This document shows positions 46,065 to 55,518 of a stretch of DNA of 64,000 nt, one piece after another. The notes beneath the pieces were generated by a model. The model saw only the letters and a program-made list of their open reading frames with translations. It was not told the DNA's origin and ran no database searches. Every line of letters starts with the position of its first letter. The first letter of the stretch is position 1. The stretch is from Halalkalibacillus sediminis. Its GTDB lineage: Bacteria > Bacillota > Bacilli > Bacillales > Alkalibacillaceae. The translations under genes and the position numbers were made by a program. The stretch spans positions 310,001 to 374,000 of the forward strand of contig NZ_PJNH01000003.1 in assembly GCF_002844535.1 (NCBI RefSeq), read 5' to 3'.

Positions 46065-46475
46065 CTAGTTTAACATATCCAACGCTATATCTGAGAGCCT
46101 ATGTCTAATGACCAATTGTACTTTTCTCGCTTTTTCGTTTATGTCTTTTAAATCCTTTGCTTGTATTTTCCAAGGTAATTTTGTTTCTTTTTCTAAATTA
46201 ATAACTTCTTCCTCAATTAATAACTTGTGATTTTCATATATCTTAGTAGCAAATAACTCATCTTTAAATTCACCTGGTAGTCTATAATTTAATTCGTTAA
46301 ACCATTCTTGAAATTCATTTTCACCATACTTGCTAACCCTTTTTTCTAACGGAGTGATAATTTCTTCAACAAAATCTCTGTTAAAACCCATTTCATACAT
46401 GGCTGTTTCGATTTTCTCTAATGAGAAATTTATGAATGAATTTCTATCCTTGAAGCCAAGAATTTTCTTAATCAT
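46065..46475 (-). CDS. Uncharacterised helical protein
   Basis: A 136-residue charged protein with mainly helical prediction and no family I know. It begins MIKKILGFKDRNSF and contains EFQEWFNELNYRLPGEF. The ATG at 46475 is 7 bases after AGGAGG, so the in-frame extension to 46529 is not used. It lies 24 bases upstream of the APH-like gene on the same strand and may share its transcript. AT-rich. Confidence 0.55.
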   Translation of the reverse strand: MIKKILGFKDRNSFINFSLEKIETAMYEMGFNRDFVEEIITPLEKRVSKYGENEFQEWFNELNYRLPGEFKDELFATKIYENHKLLIEEEVINLEKETKLPWKIQAKDLKDINEKARKVQLVIRHRLSDIALDMLN

Positions 46476-46546
46476 TTTTCTCCTCCTAAAACAATCTTTT
46501 TCTTTTCTACTCTTTAGAAAGTGGATCAAGGATAAGAGTTGAAGTC

Positions 46547-46969
46547 TTACTGGTGTTCAAAAAACAAACTATCTCTCACCATATTTACTTGCTCAATCAT
46601 ATGACCAATGTTCCCTTCACCAGCGTACAGCGACATATCAAAAAAGTCCTTATTCAGTTCTGACCAATACAAAACGTTTTCATCTCCTGATACCCTTACA
46701 TCTCGCTTTAATCTACCAACATAAACTTCAACATAACAATTTTGTTGATAATATTTAAAGTCCATTAAGTGATGGAGGTTAATATCCTCTTGAGAGATAC
46801 ATGTTTCTTCGTATAGTTCCCTGTATGCTGAGTCAATGCCAGCTTCACCAATTTCGATTTTGCCTCCTACTAAATTACTTAATCCTTTATAAGGATTCTT
46901 TAATCGTTTACACATAAGCAATTGGTTCATATCTTTGTTATAAATCATTAAAACATTATACCCTTGCAT
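46547..46969 (-). CDS. Nudix hydrolase
   Basis: A 140-residue Nudix protein. The Nudix box reads GKIEIGEAGIDSAYREL then YEETCI (about 35-57), with the REx2EE metal-binding core. The start MQGYNVLMIYNKDMNQLLMCKR resembles 8-oxo-dGTP diphosphatases of the MutT/YtkD type. It cleaves a nucleoside diphosphate linked to another moiety; substrate uncertain. AGGAGG precedes the ATG. Confidence 0.85.
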   Translation of the reverse strand: MQGYNVLMIYNKDMNQLLMCKRLKNPYKGLSNLVGGKIEIGEAGIDSAYRELYEETCISQEDINLHHLMDFKYYQQNCYVEVYVGRLKRDVRVSGDENVLYWSELNKDFFDMSLYAGEGNIGHMIEQVNMVRDSLFFEHQ

Positions 46970-47002
46970 GAAAAACCTCCTAATAAATATATAAATAGGC
47001 CT

Positions 47003-47365
47003 TTAATTTTTTGATCGTTTCCGCAAAATCTTCTCCATCTTTTTTCCTTTAGCTAACTCATCGATCAGCTTATCCAAATAACGAATTTCCCGCATGGTTG
47101 GTTCTTCGATTTCCTCAACTCGAACACCACAAATGACTCCTTTTATTTGGTCACGTGAAGAATTCATTTGGGGAGCTTCCGCAAAGAAAGTCTCAAAGTC
47201 AGTCTGTTTTTCCAGTTGCTCTTCCAACCCTTCCTGGCTATAACCAGTCAACCAATGGATGATTTCATCGACTTCTTCTTTGGCACGGTCTTTTCTCTCC
47301 GCCTTTTTAACATAATGGGGATAGACACTTGCGAAACTCATCGTATAAATCTTAGGTTTAGTCAT
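47003..47365 (-). CDS. DUF2200 family protein
   Basis: A 120-residue protein matching DUF2200 ([56 protein letters not shown] near 79-98). Small cytoplasmic protein with conserved aromatic and basic residues; function unknown. AGGAGG lies upstream of the ATG. Confidence 0.88.
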   Translation of the reverse strand: MTKPKIYTMSFASVYPHYVKKAERKDRAKEEVDEIIHWLTGYSQEGLEEQLEKQTDFETFFAEAPQMNSSRDQIKGVICGVRVEEIEEPTMREIRYLDKLIDELAKGKKMEKILRKRSKN

Positions 47366-47437
47366 GGAAAATCCTCCTTATGGAAAAATTATCTGTATAT
47401 CATCTACTTCTTCTACATTCACTGAAAAATACCTGTA

Positions 47438-47566
47438 TTATTTAATGAACTCTTTCACAGAATCGGGTAATAACTGATACCCTACTCCTTCGTATTTAAT
47501 ATCTAATAAGGCAGCCACCACGAAAATGACACTAATAACCGGCACCCATAATCTTCTCTTCTTCAT
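47438..47566 (-). CDS. Tiny membrane protein (42 residues)
   Basis: ATG at 47566 with AAAGGATG upstream. The protein begins MKKRRLWVPVISVIFVVAAL, one basic N-terminus and one membrane helix, then a short outer tail rich in Tyr and Pro, ending at 47438. The ribosome site and signal-anchor pattern support a gene. Function unknown. Confidence 0.55.
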   Translation of the reverse strand: MKKRRLWVPVISVIFVVAALLDIKYEGVGYQLLPDSVKEFIK

Positions 47567-47614
47567 CACCAACATCCTTTCATATCATCTCATCTTTTCC
47601 CAAAATATAAGAAA

Positions 47615-47655
47615 AAGGAAGTATAAGTGCACTTCTCAGCCAGTTATACTTCCTT
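47615..47655 (-). terminator. Terminator of the first mqo gene
   Basis: On the minus strand GGAAGTATAA pairs exactly with TTATACTTCC across a 17-base loop and is followed by TTTTTCTT. It begins 20 bases beyond the stop at 47676. Confidence 0.85.
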
Positions 47656-47675
47656 TGATTTATCTATTTTCAATT

Positions 47676-49178
47676 TTATGATTCAGAGCTATCCTGATCG
47701 ACTAATCCAAGTGTCTTCTCTGTCGACTCATGAATCTCATGGATCAACTCTGGATTATCCGATAACTTCTGTCCGTAAGATGGAATCATCTCTTTAATTC
47801 TCGGTTCCCACTCTTTAACATGATCTGGGAAGCATCTTTCAAGTACATCGAGCATGACGGATACCGCCGTAGAAGCACCTGGTGATGCACCAAGTAATGC
47901 TGCGATAGAACCGTCTGATGCGCTCACAACCTCTGTACCAAACTGGAGTGTACCTTTACCACCATCTTCGGTGTTCTTAATGATTTGAACGCGTTGTCCA
48001 GCCGTGACCAATTTCCAATCTTCACTTTTAGCATCCGGAACAAATTCACGTAAGGCTTCCATCCGTTGTTCTTTATCCAACCGTAATTGCTGAAGCAAGT
48101 ACTTAGTCAGAGCAAAGTTTTTAAGTCCTGCTGCAGACATCGTGATAAGATTATCTGGCTTTACAGAAGCAAATAAGTCCATATTCGAACCTGTCTTCAA
48201 GAACTTCGGAGAAAATCCAGCAAACGGTCCGAAGAATAATGACTCTTTATTGTTGATCATTCGAGTATCCAAGTGTGGCACCGACATTGGTGGTGCGCCC
48301 ACTGGAGCTTTCCCGTACACTTTCGCACGGTGTTGTTCGACCAATTCTTGATTTTCACTAACCAAAAATAACCCACTGACAGGAAAACCGCCCATCCCTC
48401 TTCCTTCACGGACGCCCGCTTTTTGAAGAAGGTGGATGCTTTTACCGCCGCCACCAATGAAGACGAAATTAGACGTATGCTCCTCGACTGAACCAGAGTC
48501 CAGGTCACGAGCCTTCACTTCCCATGAACCGTCAATCTTCTGTCTAAGATCATCAACATTATGATTGTATTGCACGTTCACACCTTGCTCTTCCAAATGG
48601 CTGAACAATTTCCGTGTCAATGCACCAAAATTGACGTCCGTCCCTGGCTCAATTTTCGTAGCAGCGATCGGTTGATTCAACGTGCGGTCCTTCATCATTA
48701 GAGGAATCCACTTCTTCAGTTGTTCCGGATCATCAGAAAATTCCATCCGCGAAAATAAAGGATGGTTAACCATCTTATCGTAACGTTTTTTCAAAAAGTC
48801 TACGTTATCTTCGCCTAAAACGAAACTCATATGTGGCAACCCAACAATGAATTCACGAGGGTTTTGAATCAAGTTACTGTTTACTAAGTATGACCAAAAC
48901 TGCATGGACACCTGATAGTCCTCATTGACTTTGATCGCTTTACTTATATCAATAGAACCGTCCGGCTGCTCATTCGTGTAGTTCAACTCGCATAACGCAG
49001 CATGTCCAGTCCCCGCATTGTTCCATTCATTAGAACTCTCCGCTCCTGGACCTTCCAACCTTTCAAAAACGGTGATGTTCCAATCCGGAGCTAATTCCTT
49101 CAACAATGACCCCAGCGTCGCACTCATAATTCCAGCACCAATTAAGATAACGTCTGTTTGTGTATGTTCGTTGCTCAT
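47676..49178 (-). CDS. mqo: Malate:quinone oxidoreductase (copy 1)
   Basis: A 500-residue FAD enzyme that oxidises malate to oxaloacetate and passes electrons to menaquinone at the membrane. The FAD loop [10 protein letters not shown] is at 14-23, followed by the family-specific [15 protein letters not shown] (about 52-66). [24 protein letters not shown] and LGASPGAST are further Mqo landmarks. GGGAG lies upstream of the ATG. It has its own terminator. A paralog is at 60301. Confidence 0.95.
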   Translation of the reverse strand: MSNEHTQTDVILIGAGIMSATLGSLLKELAPDWNITVFERLEGPGAESSNEWNNAGTGHAALCELNYTNEQPDGSIDISKAIKVNEDYQVSMQFWSYLVNSNLIQNPREFIVGLPHMSFVLGEDNVDFLKKRYDKMVNHPLFSRMEFSDDPEQLKKWIPLMMKDRTLNQPIAATKIEPGTDVNFGALTRKLFSHLEEQGVNVQYNHNVDDLRQKIDGSWEVKARDLDSGSVEEHTSNFVFIGGGGKSIHLLQKAGVREGRGMGGFPVSGLFLVSENQELVEQHRAKVYGKAPVGAPPMSVPHLDTRMINNKESLFFGPFAGFSPKFLKTGSNMDLFASVKPDNLITMSAAGLKNFALTKYLLQQLRLDKEQRMEALREFVPDAKSEDWKLVTAGQRVQIIKNTEDGGKGTLQFGTEVVSASDGSIAALLGASPGASTAVSVMLDVLERCFPDHVKEWEPRIKEMIPSYGQKLSDNPELIHEIHESTEKTLGLVDQDSSES

Positions 49179-49426
49179 TTATCTTTCAGTCTCCCTAACT
49201 TGGCTTCATATATAGCCGACTATTCACTAACTATCAGTAGACATAGTTCGACCTAGTAAAACATTTCCTCACTACTTCCAGTTTATCACTAATGGTTGGG
49301 AATTAAAATAATTATTGTGCATATTGCGGGGTTAAGGTGACCTTTAATTTGTAAAAAAATCTCCACTCATCACTATACTAGTAATGCAGGCTTTGAGGAT
49401 ATTTGTCTAATTAAGCCTACTAATTT

Positions 49427-49807
49427 TCAATACCTTTCCATATGTTGTCTAAATAACTTCCAGCCATCCTTTTCCTTTTTGAAAACTTCCATCGCCAAAG
49501 CACTTGCCACTTTTTCACCCGATAGATAAAAATCTATAATTGAAGAAAAAATCATTTCATCTTCTGATCTAAGATGATTGGTTAAATCATTATACTCCCA
49601 CACTGGAGATTGATTGTTATAAGAGTTAATTGTTTCGACATTAGATTTTTTATATGAATCTCCATCGTAAATCTCATAATCAACGTCATTGTAATATCCA
49701 AAATAACCTATAAAATCATCTGAAATCCATCTGTTGATTTCGTGTACGTCGCCATTATTTAAAGTAGTACGGTACCTTTCAACTTCTTTTAGTGCTTCTT
49801 TCTCCAT
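49427..49807 (-). CDS. NTF2-like/DUF4440-type protein
   Basis: A 126-residue protein with the NTF2-like cone pattern: N-terminal helix KEVERYRTTLNNGDVHEINRW (about 7-27), a middle FIGYFGYYND strand and the closing VFKKEKDGWKLFRQHMERY (about 108-126), which is the usual 'kedGWkivh.H' end. Enzyme or binding role unknown. GGAGG precedes the ATG. Confidence 0.78.
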   Translation of the reverse strand: MEKEALKEVERYRTTLNNGDVHEINRWISDDFIGYFGYYNDVDYEIYDGDSYKKSNVETINSYNNQSPVWEYNDLTNHLRSEDEMIFSSIIDFYLSGEKVASALAMEVFKKEKDGWKLFRQHMERY

Positions 49808-49999
49808 TCTTTTACCTCCACTCGCTTTGATTAATTTTTTATTACCGACATATTAACATATATTTCTAATCAAAGAACCTAATTTTAGTGAACTGATACG
49901 TGAATTCGGTCTCTAAAAATAGTGTATCTATGACTCAAACAATGGAAAGGATGATAGTATAGTAGATTTTTAGATAATGGACGAGCAGGTGGACTAGCG

Positions 50000-50615
50000 G
50001 TGTTATTATTGATGGCAACGAAACTAGTAATAGGATTCATTTTATCTCGGCTATTGTCTTATGGGAAATGCAATATATGAAGAAAGTGTGCCTATTTCTC
50101 AAATATTATTTACGATTTTTTTGTGGGGAGTTTTATTATTTTTAGTGGAAATCATCTCACAGAAGTCCCTCTTTTTACGAAACAAGTTCGACGGGAAGCC
50201 CTCAACCGTTATCCGAAATGGACAGATTGACTATAAAGAACTAAAAAAGAGTCGAATGAATATAGGGCAACTACAGAGTTTGCTCAGACAATCTGAAATC
50301 TTCTCCATCCGGGAAGTAGCCTTTGCCCTTATAGAACCTAATGGATCAGTCAGTGTTATAAAAAAATCCCAATACCAAAAGACAACATTAGAGGATTTCA
50401 ATATGGCACCACAGCCCGTGTATCTTCCAATCACTTTGATTAAAGACGGGCAATTAATTAATGAGCATTTGAAAGAAGTAAATAAAGACGAGCAGTGGTT
50501 AATGAATCAGCTAGCAAATCACAGCATCAGTAACATGAAAGATGTGCTTTTTGCAGAGTGGTTAGAAGGCGATGGGTTATTCGTTGTTCCACATGAAACG
50601 CAAGCATACTCTTGA
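50000..50615 (+). pseudogene. Broken DUF421 (YetF-family) membrane protein gene
   Basis: The last 185 codons from 50061 match the C-terminal part of DUF421 proteins (GNAIYEES, LFLVEIISQKSLFLRNKFDG region, SRMNIGQLQSLLR, VAFALIEPNGSVSVIKKSQ, MKDVLFAEW). The N-terminal membrane part is in other frames upstream: LLLMATKLV from about 50000 in one frame, then HFISAIVL (50038-50061) in the next, before MGNAIYEES. In intact members these are joined as TKL..FDFISAIVLGELVGNAIY. So at least two small deletions or indels have hit the gene. A truncated product from ATG 50061 would keep only one helix. Confidence 0.75.
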
Positions 50616-50710
50616 AGATCTTTCTATAAAACCCTCAAAATTGTATAGTATTTCCGCTTCTCCTCATAATAGCTCTTATCGATTATATTAAAAAATGGAG
50701 GCTCATAAGA

Positions 50711-51532
50711 ATGAAACAAACTGATGATGATTTTTCGGAGAGTTTTTTGCCATTATCCAGTTTACAAAATGGCTTTGGAGAGGAAGTAACTAAAGAATTG
50801 TTTCAGTATGTCAATAAAATCGTCAATGTGTTTTTTTATGGCGAGGAGAATTCAGATCGGTGGGTATTAATAGACGCGGGTATGCCACACGCCAAAGAAG
50901 ACATTATGAAAGTGGCTAAAGAACGCTTTAAAAAGGATTCCGAGCCAGCAGCGATTATTTTAACCCATGGGCATTTTGACCATGTTGGAGCCCTTAAGCC
51001 TTTGTTAGAGGAATGGCAAGTTCCGGTATATGCTCATGAGCTAGAGTTGCCTTACTTAACTGGACAAAAAGATTATCCAAAAGGGAATCCAGATGCAGGC
51101 GGAGGTTTAGTCAGCGCGATCTCCCCGATGTTTCCGAATCACGGGATTGATCTCTCCAAATATGTAAGAATGCTTCCGAGCACTGGTGAAGTTCCAGAAA
51201 TGCCGGGTTGGAAGTGGTTTCATACACCAGGACATACAGATGGGCATGTATCCCTTTTTCGGGAAAAAGACCGTCTACTTATTGCTGGAGATGCGTTTGT
51301 AACAGTCAAACAGGAGTCCCTATTCAGTGTAGTTACTCAGAGGAAAGAACTGAGCGGACCACCAAGATATTACACTACTGATTGGCAGAAAGCCAAAAAA
51401 TCGATCGAGACGTTGTACCACTTATCGCCACAAATAGCGGTTACAGGTCACGGCATGCCATTTGAAGATGATGAACTCTTAGCTTCATTAAAAGACTTGC
51501 TTGACCGCTTCGATGAAAAATCATTTCACTAA
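50711..51532 (+). CDS. MBL fold metallo-hydrolase
   Basis: A 273-residue metallo-beta-lactamase-fold enzyme with the dinuclear metal site: THGHFDHVG (85-93), a His in TPGHTDGH (about 176-183), the bridging Asp in AGDAF and the last His in TGHGMPF. The overall shape is like glyoxalase II/ YqjP-type hydrolases acting on a thioester or phosphoester, not an antibiotic lactamase. TGGAGG precedes the ATG. It lies 100 bases upstream of the DUF2935 gene. Confidence 0.85.
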   Translation: MKQTDDDFSESFLPLSSLQNGFGEEVTKELFQYVNKIVNVFFYGEENSDRWVLIDAGMPHAKEDIMKVAKERFKKDSEPAAIILTHGHFDHVGALKPLLEEWQVPVYAHELELPYLTGQKDYPKGNPDAGGGLVSAISPMFPNHGIDLSKYVRMLPSTGEVPEMPGWKWFHTPGHTDGHVSLFREKDRLLIAGDAFVTVKQESLFSVVTQRKELSGPPRYYTTDWQKAKKSIETLYHLSPQIAVTGHGMPFEDDELLASLKDLLDRFDEKSFH

Positions 51533-51631
51533 AGACGACATAATTGAGGCTCTTAAGAGCTTGTCATGTACTTCTTTTCATTTATCCTCCTTCATATACA
51601 TTTGTAGAGAATTTAAAATGGGAGGAAACGA

Positions 51632-52441
51632 ATGAGGAACTTCATGGATAGTGCTGAGTTTGAACATTCATTTTGGTTACAAGTGTTAGGAGACCACGCA
51701 CGGTTTATTAGGGATTCACTGTATCCATCTGAAACTGAAAATGTTAAGCATGCACAAGAGTTCGCCAACATTTTTGACCAATACTTAAAATTGGTCCGTG
51801 ATGGAAATGTGAGTGACTACAAGTCTTTTTCAGGTGAGGTGGAAGCGAAGGTCCAAATGTTTCGCCAGTTTAAGTTAAACTTGCTGAAACTCCAGCTTCA
51901 AGGTAAAGTCGGTATTCATCTACCGCCGACTTTTATCAACCATATGGTGAACGAACTAGACGAATATTTACTTGTCATCAGTTATTTGAGTAAAGGTGAA
52001 GCTCCACCCGTATTTCATGAGGTGCACCACCATACGCTATGGCTACTAGATGCAAGTGGTCATGCAGGTGCGATCAATGATGAACTTGACGGAGTAGAAA
52101 TGCGTTTAAAAAAGAAAAGCACGGAATTTGCCAATCACTTCAACGATTTTTACTTAAAGGCAGTTGAACTTGCAGGTTATTTGAGGACTAATTTAAATGA
52201 TTTCCCAGCCCTTCAACGGTTTAATAATGACGTCAACGCTGAAATGCATTTATTTAAAGTGTTTCTTAGGGAACTTGAAGAAATGGAACTTTCCGAAACG
52301 GTTCTTGGTACCTTTTCCGGCCTGATGGCTGACCACATGGCAAGAGAAGAATGCTATTACTTATATAAGTTAGCCGAGTCTACTAACAGTAATTATCCGG
52401 ACTGTGACCCCGCTAAGCCTCGCACCAAAGATCCTTATTAA
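51632..52441 (+). CDS. DUF2935 domain protein
   Basis: A 269-residue protein with two copies of a four-helix unit, typical of DUF2935. Each half holds His/Glu-rich helices (EFEHSFWLQVLGDHARFI and EVHHHTLWLLDASGHAGAI; LMADHMAREECYYL), so it likely binds iron or another metal pair. Bacillus homologs are uncharacterised. GGGAGG precedes the ATG. It may be cotranscribed with the MBL hydrolase gene. Confidence 0.85.
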   Translation: MRNFMDSAEFEHSFWLQVLGDHARFIRDSLYPSETENVKHAQEFANIFDQYLKLVRDGNVSDYKSFSGEVEAKVQMFRQFKLNLLKLQLQGKVGIHLPPTFINHMVNELDEYLLVISYLSKGEAPPVFHEVHHHTLWLLDASGHAGAINDELDGVEMRLKKKSTEFANHFNDFYLKAVELAGYLRTNLNDFPALQRFNNDVNAEMHLFKVFLRELEEMELSETVLGTFSGLMADHMAREECYYLYKLAESTNSNYPDCDPAKPRTKDPY

Positions 52442-52636
52442 ATAAATAGGTGTGGGAAAGTCTGCACCAAGTCCTTCCTACACCCTTGCGTATCCAATTT
52501 GATTATGCTGATGGCAACATTGTTTCTTTTTCTTTATACATTATCGTTAGCAATCCGATTATAAACTAAGAAAGAATAGTACCTTAAACAGACATGAGCG
52601 AAAAGATACTGCTGTACGGTTGTTTTAATTAAATCC

Positions 52637-53200
52637 TTAAATAGTAGAAAGGATTGATTTTGCATGTTTTTTCGCTATATCTCTTCGCTCTTGTATAGTT
52701 AACTTGTTAAATTGTTGATCATTAGGCAATATAAGATAACTTAAAAACACGCCTCCCAACTGTCTTGCACAAAAGTCGATATCAACTTGTTGACCCTTAC
52801 GTTCAAAATGATATTCTAATCCTTTTTTTAAACTTGAAAAAATAATTTCTGGTAAATTAATTTTATCTGTTAAATTTCCTCTTAAACTCTCTGATAAAAG
52901 CATTCTTACTAATTCATAATTTTTTGATAAAATTTCTAGTCGATCTTCAATAATGTTCATCAAAAATAATTCAGTATCATCTTCTTTTGCGATTTTCAAT
53001 ACTTTGGACTCAAACTTTTTCTCTAATACATGTTTGATAACTGTAATAAATAGGTTTTCTTTCGTGGAATACCTCCGATACAGTGTAACTTCTGCCACGC
53101 CTGCTTCTTTAGCAACTTCCTGTGTTGTCCCTTGCATTCCTTTTTTTATAAAAACAGAGATAGCTCCTTTAAAGATTTGTTCCGTTTTATCCATCAACAT
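52637..53200 (-). CDS. TetR/AcrR family regulator
   Basis: A 187-residue repressor with an N-terminal HTH (about 8-50; GTTQEVAKEAGVAEVTLYRRY and STKENLF) and a helical ligand-binding C-terminal domain. It is the last gene of the exporter operon, 28 bases beyond the MMPL stop codon, and a long inverted repeat lies upstream of that operon. So it probably represses its own operon and releases it when the exported compound binds. AAGGTG lies before the ATG. Confidence 0.88.
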   Translation of the reverse strand: MLMDKTEQIFKGAISVFIKKGMQGTTQEVAKEAGVAEVTLYRRYSTKENLFITVIKHVLEKKFESKVLKIAKEDDTELFLMNIIEDRLEILSKNYELVRMLLSESLRGNLTDKINLPEIIFSSLKKGLEYHFERKGQQVDIDFCARQLGGVFLSYLILPNDQQFNKLTIQERRDIAKKHAKSILSTI

Positions 53201-53228
53201 TCGTCACCTTCTCTCTATTTTTGAATGA

Positions 53229-54638
53229 TTAGCCGGTTTGTGAAAATAATGATGTTTTTTTTATTTTTACAAACCTATCTAAAATAATCAAGATTGGCGG
53301 CATTACAATTAGTGTAGAGAATAAAGCAAGTGAAATGTTAATGAGAGTCATTAGTCCAAAATTGCTCAAAATCACAAAATCGGATATAAGCAAGGCACTA
53401 AATCCACCAATTGTCGTGATAGCTGATACAAAAACGGCTTTACCAATGTTTTTATTGGCCATTTTGATAGCTTCCCTACTTTGATAACCTTTCTCTCTTT
53501 CTTCATAATATCTTTCCATGATTAATACGGTAAACTCTGTACCAATCCCAATAATTAATGCTCCCAATGTCGCAGTTAGTGGTGTGTAACTCATATCAAG
53601 AAAGTACATTGCTAAACCAGACCAACCCACAATGAATATAATAGGCAATAAAGGGATAAAAGCTTTGACAGGATGACGATAAATGAGTAACAAACTAATG
53701 AAAACAAGTCCCATTCCAAGTAATGTCATTTGATATCTTCCAGTCGTTAGACCCTGCATCATTTCCACATCTAACACCGATTTACCCGTAATGGTTGTTT
53801 CCGCCGCATCCAGATTATTATTTTTCAAATAAACGCCTAAGTCATTAATGAATATTTCTAATTCACTTGCTTCTAAATGTTCAATTCCTACCGTAATATG
53901 ACCTTTTGTCTGTGATTCATTTAAAAAGAGTTTTAACCGGTCTTCAGGTATGTTAGTAACGGTTTCCTTAAATTGTTCGCCTTCTGGCAACTCTTCATTG
54001 TTCATTTGCTTCACAATGCTCGTAAGCGAGTTTGTGTTTACAACAACTTCAGGAAACTCAGTTTCAATGGATTCTGTCAAATTATCAACCCATGTATTCA
54101 CTTGATCTGAAAAGATATCGTCGCTTTCATATACAATGGATATTTGGTCTGTTGTGCCGATAACATCCCGTAATTTATGAATGTCGTTTAGTTCCTGTGT
54201 ATCCTGGGGCATAAATGTCTCAACATCTGTTTCCGCATCAGCATCCAGGTCCACCCAAATACCAAAAATTGCAGTGACAGCTGCGATTATGATGATTACC
54301 CAACGAAAGGTAATCGTTTTCCTGGTGATCCACCCAAGTACTTTATCCGTTTTGGGAGGTGTCTTCTTTTGTAGTTGTTTCGGTTGTTCCTTTTTTTCAT
54401 TATTAAAGAAATAGTCTCGTGTAAATAATATTGGAGTTAAAAAAAACAACCCTAGAATAAAACTTACCACTAAACCAATTGTCAACATTTTACCGAAGTC
54501 TTGGATCATTGGTACAGGTGACGTATACAATGAAATAAACCCAAGTGCTGTAGCAATCATTGCAGTTAAGACTGCTGGAGCCATCTTCGTTACCGTTTTA
54601 TTTAAACTGTTCTTTGCTTTAATTTTATTGTTATTCAT
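53229..54638 (-). CDS. MMPL/RND exporter, C-terminal half
   Basis: A 469-residue membrane protein that corresponds to helices TM5-TM12 of an RND (HAE3/MMPL) transporter: MAPAVLTAMIATALGFISLY and MLTIGLVVSFILGLFFL (TM5-6), TM7 near residue 113-133, a second large outer loop (about 135-300), then five more helices. The TM10 motif reads GIGTEFTVLIMERY, with Glu in place of the usual Asp. The ATG at 54638 has a perfect AAGGAGG 6 bases upstream, inside the end of the N-terminal half gene, and overlaps its stop by 8 bases. In relatives this is one protein; here it is two. Confidence 0.85.
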   Translation of the reverse strand: MNNNKIKAKNSLNKTVTKMAPAVLTAMIATALGFISLYTSPVPMIQDFGKMLTIGLVVSFILGLFFLTPILFTRDYFFNNEKKEQPKQLQKKTPPKTDKVLGWITRKTITFRWVIIIIAAVTAIFGIWVDLDADAETDVETFMPQDTQELNDIHKLRDVIGTTDQISIVYESDDIFSDQVNTWVDNLTESIETEFPEVVVNTNSLTSIVKQMNNEELPEGEQFKETVTNIPEDRLKLFLNESQTKGHITVGIEHLEASELEIFINDLGVYLKNNNLDAAETTITGKSVLDVEMMQGLTTGRYQMTLLGMGLVFISLLLIYRHPVKAFIPLLPIIFIVGWSGLAMYFLDMSYTPLTATLGALIIGIGTEFTVLIMERYYEEREKGYQSREAIKMANKNIGKAVFVSAITTIGGFSALLISDFVILSNFGLMTLINISLALFSTLIVMPPILIILDRFVKIKKTSLFSQTG

Positions 54639-55518
54639 TTGAATCCTCCTTCGTCATTTCCTCTGCATAACGATTTTGGAACTGAATGGCATAATCGATA
54701 CCGAGTCCAATTAAAATTGGAAAGACAGCCATCGATACCATGGTAATTGGTATTTGTAACCAGCCCATTAAACCAACCGTTCCGATAACTGCAATGAGAA
54801 CGGTTACTAATGGCAATAATCGCCATCGGACTTTAAAGACAATAGACAACACAATGACCATGATTATTAGCGCAAGCCCCATCATGGATTTAATACTCTC
54901 CTGCATGGAAGTTCGAGTAGCATGATCAAGTACAGGTTTCCCAGACACCATTGTTTCTGCTGATTCAATTTCTTCCCTATCCAAATAGTTGTTGAGCGAC
55001 TCAATTACTTCTGTTTTCTCTGCATCTTCTGTGGCGCCATTAAGCTTTATTATCATGGTCATGTATTGATCATCTATGACTACTTCTTCAAACACTGGGC
55101 GAAGTTCGCCATTATCATAAATCATCTTATCCAGTGTTTGTTGGCTTTTAGGGAATCCATCTTTAAACTTTTCCGATTGGTTGTTTGCCATTTCTTCCAC
55201 AAGTGTGACTGGACTTACTATACTGTATATCGAATCATTCATTTGCAGCGTATCTTCAATCCCTTTCATATGCTCTAAATTCTCTAGGGTAAGTAAATTT
55301 TCCGATTCATACAAAACAATAATCGACTCTCCCCCAAACTCTTCCTCTAACATTAAGTTATCTTGATATACAGTCGAACTAGGTTCTACTAGCGTATCGT
55401 TCCCGGTCGCCATAAATACACCTTTTACGCCTACTGCTAATAGAATCACTATAATCACTGTAAAAAATATGGACTTTATCGGGTATTTACTCAATACTTT
55501 GGCAATCTTTTTTAACAT
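54631..55518 (-). CDS. MMPL/RND exporter, N-terminal half
   Basis: A 295-residue membrane protein equal to TM1-TM4 of an RND transporter: TM1 (about 13-34), first outer loop (35-205), TM2-TM4 (near 207-285), ending GIDYAIQFQNRYAEEM with the proton-relay Asp typical of TM4. The stop codon follows 9 codons later. The N-terminal half would not work without the C-terminal half at 53229. Overlap and a perfect internal ribosome site indicate translational coupling. AGGAGG precedes the start ATG 55518. Together with TetR it forms one operon. Confidence 0.85.
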   Translation of the reverse strand: MLKKIAKVLSKYPIKSIFFTVIIVILLAVGVKGVFMATGNDTLVEPSSTVYQDNLMLEEEFGGESIIVLYESENLLTLENLEHMKGIEDTLQMNDSIYSIVSPVTLVEEMANNQSEKFKDGFPKSQQTLDKMIYDNGELRPVFEEVVIDDQYMTMIIKLNGATEDAEKTEVIESLNNYLDREEIESAETMVSGKPVLDHATRTSMQESIKSMMGLALIIMVIVLSIVFKVRWRLLPLVTVLIAVIGTVGLMGWLQIPITMVSMAVFPILIGLGIDYAIQFQNRYAEEMTKEDSNE

